15,325 nt of DNA from UBA4735 sp036569845 (lineage in GTDB: Bacteria > Chloroflexota > Limnocylindria > P2-11E). Within the stretch, counting starts at the first letter, position 1. Every line of letters begins with the position of its first letter. The notes under the pieces were generated by a model. That model saw only the letters and a program-made list of their open reading frames with translations, had not been told where the DNA came from and did not search any database. Below, piece by piece: positions 10,786 through 15,325 of this stretch. The stretch lies in contig DATCPY010000206.1 in assembly GCA_036569845.1 (NCBI GenBank), forward strand, positions 1 through 15,325. The letters run 5' to 3'. Position numbers and translations under genes: made by a program.

Positions 10786-12230
10786 CGCACGAATGGCGCG
10801 GCGGCTTGCAGCGCCCAGTGGTACAGGCTGTCCGGGACGATCCCGATGACGACGACCGCAAGGCCGGCGATCCCGAGCCCGGCGGAGAGCAGGTCCGCGC
10901 GCAGGAGCCGCGGCGCGTTCGCGTCGACCTCGTACATGTACATGTGCACGACAACGCGTAAGTAATAGAAGGCCGCGAGTACCGCGTTCAGCGCGATGAG
11001 GACGGCGAGCCAGGTGAGGCCCGCGTCCAACACCGGCTGGAGGATGAAGACCTTCGCCACGAACCCGATCGTCGGCGGGATGCCGGTCAGCGAAATGAGG
11101 AACACGGCGAAGGCGAGCGCGCCCGCGGGCTTGCGTCGAGCGAAGCCGTTGAGCTCGTCGAGCGTCGCCCCGCGGGTGCCGTCGAGGTCGAGGTAGATGA
11201 GGCACGCGAAGGCGCCAAGATTCATGATCCCGTACGCGAAAACGTAGAAGAGCACCGCGGCCGACGCCGAAGCGCCGGCTTGGTACGCGGCGACGCCGGC
11301 GAGGATGTAGCCGGTGTGCGCGATGCTCGAGTACGCGAGCATCCGCTTCACGTTCCCCTGCACGAGCGCGACGACGTTGCCGCCGGTCATCGTGATCGCC
11401 GCGAGGATCGCGAACACGGCGCTCCAGTCCACTCCGAGAGGCACGAGCGCACCGACCATGATGCGCAGGATGGCAGCGAACGCCGCAGCCTTCGGGGCCA
11501 CGCTCATGAACGCCGTCGCCGGCGTCGGCGCGCCGTCGTACGCGTCGGGCGTCCATTGGTGGAACGGGACGACCGCGGCCTTGAACGCGAGCCCGACCGT
11601 GACGAGCGCGAGCGCGACGAGCGTCGCGCCGTTCGTCAGGCCGCCGGCCGCGATCGCCTCGGCGATCCCGGCGAACGTCGTCGTGCCCGAAAGGCCATAC
11701 AGCCAGGCGAAGCCATACAAGAGCATCGCCGAGCTGAACGCACCGAGGAGGAAGTACTTGAGCGCCGCTTCGTTGCTGTACCGATCACGGCGGGCCATGC
11801 CCGCGAGCACGTAGATCGGGATGGTCATGAGCTCGAGGCCGATGAACACCGTGATGAGGTCGGCCGCGAGCGCGATGGTCATCGCGCCGACCGTCGAGAA
11901 GAGGATCGTCGCGTAGAACTCGGCGGCCGGGATGGACCGCCGCTCGAGGTACTCGGGCGCGACGACCGTGGCGAAGATCGCGAGGATGCAGAAGAGCACG
12001 CGGAAGAACGTGGTGAAGGTGTCGACGACGACGAAGCCGCCGAACGCGGCGTGGCTCGCCACCGTGAGCGGCCCGGAGAAGACCGCCACGATGAGGCCGA
12101 GGACCGTCAGCACCGGTAGCCACACGCGCGCGAGCCGGCGATCGATCAGCGCGTCGGCGAGCAGGACGAGCAACGCGGTCGCGGTCACCACGATCTCGGG
12201 CAGGACGGTGATGACGTCGTCCACTGTCAC
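10782..12230 (-). CDS. nuoN: NADH-quinone oxidoreductase subunit N
   Basis: A 482-residue antiporter-like subunit of the complex I membrane arm, about 14 helices. Diagnostic stretches are FIGLELMTIPIYVLAGM (with the membrane Glu), SNEAALKYFLLGAFSSAMLL, FKAAVVPFHQWTPDAYDGAP (with the channel Lys) and GNVVALVQGNVKRMLAYSSI. It carries one of the proton-pumping channels. The start is GTG 12228-12230, which overlaps the nuoM stop as GTGA and has AGGTGG seven bases upstream; a second GTG two codons later is possible. It is the last gene of the visible nuo operon, and its stop overlaps that of the convergent membrane-protein gene. Confidence 0.95.
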   Translation of the reverse strand: MTVDDVITVLPEIVVTATALLVLLADALIDRRLARVWLPVLTVLGLIVAVFSGPLTVASHAAFGGFVVVDTFTTFFRVLFCILAIFATVVAPEYLERRSIPAAEFYATILFSTVGAMTIALAADLITVFIGLELMTIPIYVLAGMARRDRYSNEAALKYFLLGAFSSAMLLYGFAWLYGLSGTTTFAGIAEAIAAGGLTNGATLVALALVTVGLAFKAAVVPFHQWTPDAYDGAPTPATAFMSVAPKAAAFAAILRIMVGALVPLGVDWSAVFAILAAITMTGGNVVALVQGNVKRMLAYSSIAHTGYILAGVAAYQAGASASAAVLFYVFAYGIMNLGAFACLIYLDLDGTRGATLDELNGFARRKPAGALAFAVFLISLTGIPPTIGFVAKVFILQPVLDAGLTWLAVLIALNAVLAAFYYLRVVVHMYMYEVDANAPRLLRADLLSAGLGIAGLAVVVIGIVPDSLYHWALQAAAPFVR

Positions 12231-13747
12231 TTCAAGACCACCTGCGACGCGTCGGTCGCGATCGCCAGGATCCGGCGCACCGATGGCTCGATGATCGCGA
12301 TCGCCGGCTGCGGGAAGACGCCGAGGAACACTGTGAGCACGAGCAGCGGCACGGCGCACACGACCTCGAGCGGCGAAAGATCAGGGAGCGCACGGTACGC
12401 CTCGCGTACCGCGCCGAACATCACGCGCTGGAACATCCAGAGCAGGTAGACCGCGGCCAGGATCACCCCGATCGCCGCGAGCGGTCCCCAGAAGAGCCCG
12501 CCCGGACCGGTGATGGGGTTGAACTTGAAGGTACCGAGGAGCACGAGGAACTCGCCGACGAATCCACTGAGGCCGGGGAGGCCGAGCGAGGCGAGCACGA
12601 ACACCCCGAAGAACGCCGTGTACAGGGGCCACGTGTTGGCGAGTCCGCCCAGATCGGCGATCTGACGCCGGTGCGTCTTCTCGTATTGGATGCCGACGAA
12701 GAGGAAGAGCGCACCGGTCACGAAGCCGTGGTTGAGCATCTGCAGCACCGCGCCGACGCCGCCCTGCTGGTTCAGCACGAAGATGCCGAGCGTCACGAAG
12801 CCCATGTGCGCGACCGATGAGTAGGCGACCAGCTTCTTCAGATCCTTCTGCACGACCGATACGACCGCGCCGTAGAGGATCGCGACGACCGACAGGAGGA
12901 TCAGGATCGGTAGCCAGGCTTGCGTGCCGAGCGGGAAGAGCGGCACCGCGAAGCGCAGGAAGCCGTAGCCACCCGCCTTGAGCAAGACGCCGGCGAGGAC
13001 GATGGAGCCCGCCGTCGGCGCCTCGACGTGGGCGTCGGGCAGCCAGGTGTGGAACGGGACCATCGGCATCTTGATCGCGAACGCGAGCGCGAACGCGAGG
13101 AAGACCCAGAACTGGAAGTCCGCCGAGAACCGGCCGGAGCGTGTGAGCAGCTCGGACAGCGACAGCGTGCGATTGCCGGCGTCGCCGCTCTGCAGGTACA
13201 CGGCGATGATGCCCACGAGCATGAGCAGCGAGCCGGTGAGCGTGAAGAGGACGAACTTCAGGGTCGCGTACACCCGCCGCGGCCCGCCCCAGATGCCGAT
13301 GATCAGGTACATCGGCACGAGCATCAGCTCGAAGAAGACGTAGAACAGGAACAGGTCGAGCGCCATGAACACGCCGACCATGCCGGCCTCGAGCAACAGG
13401 AACGCGGCCATGAACTCGCCGATGCGCTCCTTGATCGCGCCACCGCTCGAGTACAGGACCGAGATGAACGTGAGCAGCGTCGTCATCGGGATCAGCAGCA
13501 CCGAGATCCCGTCGACCCCGAGCTCGTAGCGGATCCCGAAGCTCGGCAGCCACGCGGCGGACTCGGTGAGCTGGAAGCCCGCCTCGCCGACGTGGAACTG
13601 CGCGAGCATGACGAGCGAGACCACGAGCTCGATGAACGTCGTGACGATGGCGACCTGCTTCACCGCGCGCGCGTCGCGGAAGAACACGATCAGCGGGATG
13701 AGGCCCGCGACCGGGATGACGATGAGCAGGGTCAGCAGGTGATCCAT
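12227..13747 (-). CDS. nuoM: NADH-quinone oxidoreductase subunit M
   Basis: A 506-residue antiporter-like proton channel subunit of complex I, full length with about 14 helices. Diagnostic features are FFELMLVPMYLIIGIWGG (essential membrane Glu), MPMVPFHTWLPDAHVEAPTA, VLLKAGGYGFLRF (Lys) and VQKDLKKLVAYSSVAHMGFV, as in every NuoM. The ATG at 13745-13747 overlaps the nuoL stop by one base (TGATG), and its own TGA overlaps the nuoN start, so L, M and N are translationally coupled in the standard order. Lower-numbered nuo genes should lie beyond the right edge. Confidence 0.96.
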   Translation of the reverse strand: MDHLLTLLIVIPVAGLIPLIVFFRDARAVKQVAIVTTFIELVVSLVMLAQFHVGEAGFQLTESAAWLPSFGIRYELGVDGISVLLIPMTTLLTFISVLYSSGGAIKERIGEFMAAFLLLEAGMVGVFMALDLFLFYVFFELMLVPMYLIIGIWGGPRRVYATLKFVLFTLTGSLLMLVGIIAVYLQSGDAGNRTLSLSELLTRSGRFSADFQFWVFLAFALAFAIKMPMVPFHTWLPDAHVEAPTAGSIVLAGVLLKAGGYGFLRFAVPLFPLGTQAWLPILILLSVVAILYGAVVSVVQKDLKKLVAYSSVAHMGFVTLGIFVLNQQGGVGAVLQMLNHGFVTGALFLFVGIQYEKTHRRQIADLGGLANTWPLYTAFFGVFVLASLGLPGLSGFVGEFLVLLGTFKFNPITGPGGLFWGPLAAIGVILAAVYLLWMFQRVMFGAVREAYRALPDLSPLEVVCAVPLLVLTVFLGVFPQPAIAIIEPSVRRILAIATDASQVVLK

Positions 13748-15324
13748 CAGCGGTGCAGCCAGCCCGTCGCGTACCCGCCGTACACGACCATGATCAGGAG
13801 GAGGCCCGCGACGACCGACAGCGCGTAGTTACCGACGATCCCGGTCTGCGCGCGGCGGAGGCCGCCCCCGCCGAGCTTGATCGCCCAGCCCAGGCGGTTC
13901 ACGAGGCCGTCGATGATGTGGATGTCGAACGCCCACGCCGCGCCGGCGAAGGCCTTGGCCACGTCGACGAAGCGCCGGTCGTACATCTCGTCCACGTAGT
14001 ACTTGTTCACGAGGACGTCGTAGTACGGACCGGCGGCGCGCGTGACCGCGGCCGGATCCGGCCGGCCGCGCGAGTACATCGACAGCCCAAGGAGGATCCC
14101 GCCGACACCGACGGCCGTCGAGATCGCCGCGAGCATCAGGAACTCGGGCCAATTCGTGCCTGTATCGAGCGCCGGTAGTCGGTCCGCGGCGCCGGCCTCG
14201 ATGGCGGGTCCGAGGAAGGAGTGCAGGAAGCCATGGTCCGGCGGGAAGCCGATGAACCCGACGAGCACGCTTCCGGCCGCGAGCACGAGCAGCGGCACCG
14301 TCATGACCCGCGGCGACTCGTGCGCGTGCTCGAACAGGTGGCGGTCGCGCGGCTGGCCGTGGAAGGTGAGCCAGATCGCGCGCGTGACGTAGAACGCCGT
14401 GAGCCCGCCGGTGAACACGCCGACGACCCAGAGGATCGGGTAGCCGTTCTTGAATGCCGAGCCGAGGATCTCGTCCTTCGACCAGAAACCGGCGAGCGGT
14501 GGGAGCGCCGCGAGCGCGCCGCCGGCGATGACCATCGTCCAGTACGTCAGCGGCATCTTCGACCGCAGCCCGCCCATCCGGCGCATGTCCTGGACGTCGC
14601 CGATGCCGTGGATGACCGAGCCCGAGCCGAGGAACAGCAGCGCCTTGAAGAACGCATGGGTGATCAGGTGGAACATCGCCGCGATCGGCGCGCCGACGCC
14701 GAGGGCCAGGAACATGTACCCGAGCTGCGACACGGTCGAGTAGGCCATGACGCGCTTGATGTCGAACTGCACGAGGGCGATGGTCGCGGCGAAGATCGCC
14801 GTGAGCTCCCCGACGCCGCCGACCCCGGCGAGCACCGGCCCGGCCGCGTTGAACAGCGGCGTCGACCGCGCGACGAGGTACACGCCCGCGGTCACCATCG
14901 TGGCCGCGTGGATCAGCGCGGAGACGGGTGTCGGGCCCTCCATCGCGTCCGGCAGCCATGAGTACAGCGGGAGCTGCGCGGATTTGCCGGTCGCTCCGAG
15001 GAAGAACGCCAGGCAGATGAGCGAGAGGACGCCCTGGGCCGGCGGGTCCTTCGCCACACGGTCGAAGACATCGGTGAAGTTCATCGAGCCGAAGACCAGG
15101 AACGTGGTGATCATCCCGATCGTGAAGCCCCAGTCTCCGATCCGGTTCATGACGAACGCCTTCTTCGCGGCGCCCGCGGGCTCGGGCCGCTCGAACCAGA
15201 AGCCGATCAGCAGGTAGCTGCAGACGCCCACGCCTTCCCAGCCGACGAACATGACGAGGTAGTTGTCGGCCATGACGAGGATGAGCATCGCGAACACGAA
15301 GAGCGGGAACCAGCTGAAGAACCG
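13747..15324 (-). CDS. nuoL: NADH-quinone oxidoreductase subunit L, N-terminus beyond the window
   Basis: 525 residues of NuoL are visible; the frame runs off the right edge, and a GTG at 15295-15297 is internal because the residues before it (RFFSWFPLF) are normal NuoL. About the first 110-130 residues are missing. Features are LVMFVGWEGVGVCSYLLIGF (essential Glu), GKSAQLPLYSWLPDAMEGPT, VSALIHAATMVTAGVYLV, and VQFDIKRVMAYSTVSQLGYM. The C-terminal part, about the last 100 residues, carries the long amphipathic helix (DIHIIDGLVNRLGWAIKLGG) that braces the membrane arm, followed by the last transmembrane helix. It ends GYATGWLHR, with its stop overlapping the nuoM start. Confidence 0.96.
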   Translation of the reverse strand, partial: RFFSWFPLFVFAMLILVMADNYLVMFVGWEGVGVCSYLLIGFWFERPEPAGAAKKAFVMNRIGDWGFTIGMITTFLVFGSMNFTDVFDRVAKDPPAQGVLSLICLAFFLGATGKSAQLPLYSWLPDAMEGPTPVSALIHAATMVTAGVYLVARSTPLFNAAGPVLAGVGGVGELTAIFAATIALVQFDIKRVMAYSTVSQLGYMFLALGVGAPIAAMFHLITHAFFKALLFLGSGSVIHGIGDVQDMRRMGGLRSKMPLTYWTMVIAGGALAALPPLAGFWSKDEILGSAFKNGYPILWVVGVFTGGLTAFYVTRAIWLTFHGQPRDRHLFEHAHESPRVMTVPLLVLAAGSVLVGFIGFPPDHGFLHSFLGPAIEAGAADRLPALDTGTNWPEFLMLAAISTAVGVGGILLGLSMYSRGRPDPAAVTRAAGPYYDVLVNKYYVDEMYDRRFVDVAKAFAGAAWAFDIHIIDGLVNRLGWAIKLGGGGLRRAQTGIVGNYALSVVAGLLLIMVVYGGYATGWLHR

Positions 15325-15325
15325 C

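Noticed and set aside
11280..12119. Plus-strand open frame of 279 residues opposite nuoN
   Set aside because: Same charged shadow pattern, no start context, opposite a clear nuoN.
12920..13828. Long plus-strand open frame (302 residues) opposite nuoM
   Set aside because: Extremely Arg/Glu/Asp-rich and low in complexity, the usual shadow of a high-GC membrane-protein gene; nuoM is certain on the other strand.

Overview
A high-GC bacterial chromosome segment. No ribosomal or other phylogenetic marker is present, so the lineage is inferred. Several traits together suggest a Chloroflexota-like or actinobacterial-grade bacterium: an F420-type (DDN) oxidoreductase, five-fold KGG stress repeats, an RlpA-like protein with the Cys-containing WYGPGFYGNLTACGQ motif, many GTG starts, and possibly leaderless genes with a TANNNT box 6-8 nt before the start codon. 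I place it there only tentatively.

Layout. Bases 1-5308 hold mostly unrelated single genes on alternating strands: the end of a GlsB/YeaQ-type membrane protein (+), an orphan DppB-type ABC permease (-), a lipoprotein joining a beta-propeller to an M23 peptidase domain (+), a DDN-family F420 oxidoreductase (-), an amidase-signature hydrolase (+) and an A-type Fe-S carrier (-). An HD-domain protein (+) is followed by a block of small minus-strand genes from 5614 to 8901: a membrane-anchored LuxR-type regulator, a zinc-ribbon protein, an unrecognised 101-residue protein, a KGG stress-repeat protein, an RlpA-like double-psi barrel protein and a sortase-fold protein. A plus-strand operon follows (M24 Xaa-Pro peptidase and two small membrane proteins, coupled by stop/start overlaps). 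The window ends with nuoL-nuoM-nuoN on the minus strand, the proton-pumping membrane arm of respiratory complex I. Those genes also overlap by stop/start pairs, and nuoL runs off the right edge.

Most unusual: (1) the sortase-fold protein keeps the expected His and Arg, but the catalytic Cys position of the TLxTC motif reads Ser (TLQTS). (2) The zinc-ribbon and KGG genes share a 22-bp upstream motif (18 of 22 identical), each followed by a hairpin and then the ribosome-binding site, which suggests one regulon. (3) The M23 lipoprotein carries an N-terminal propeller. (4) A hydrophobic 62-codon frame with coding-like composition but no ordinary start directly follows the Fe-S carrier stop in the same frame, and a glycosyltransferase-like C-terminal fragment similarly follows the ABC permease stop. 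(5) The LuxR frame continues 256 bp antisense into the HD gene. I see no CRISPR array, tRNA, rRNA, insertion sequence or prophage.
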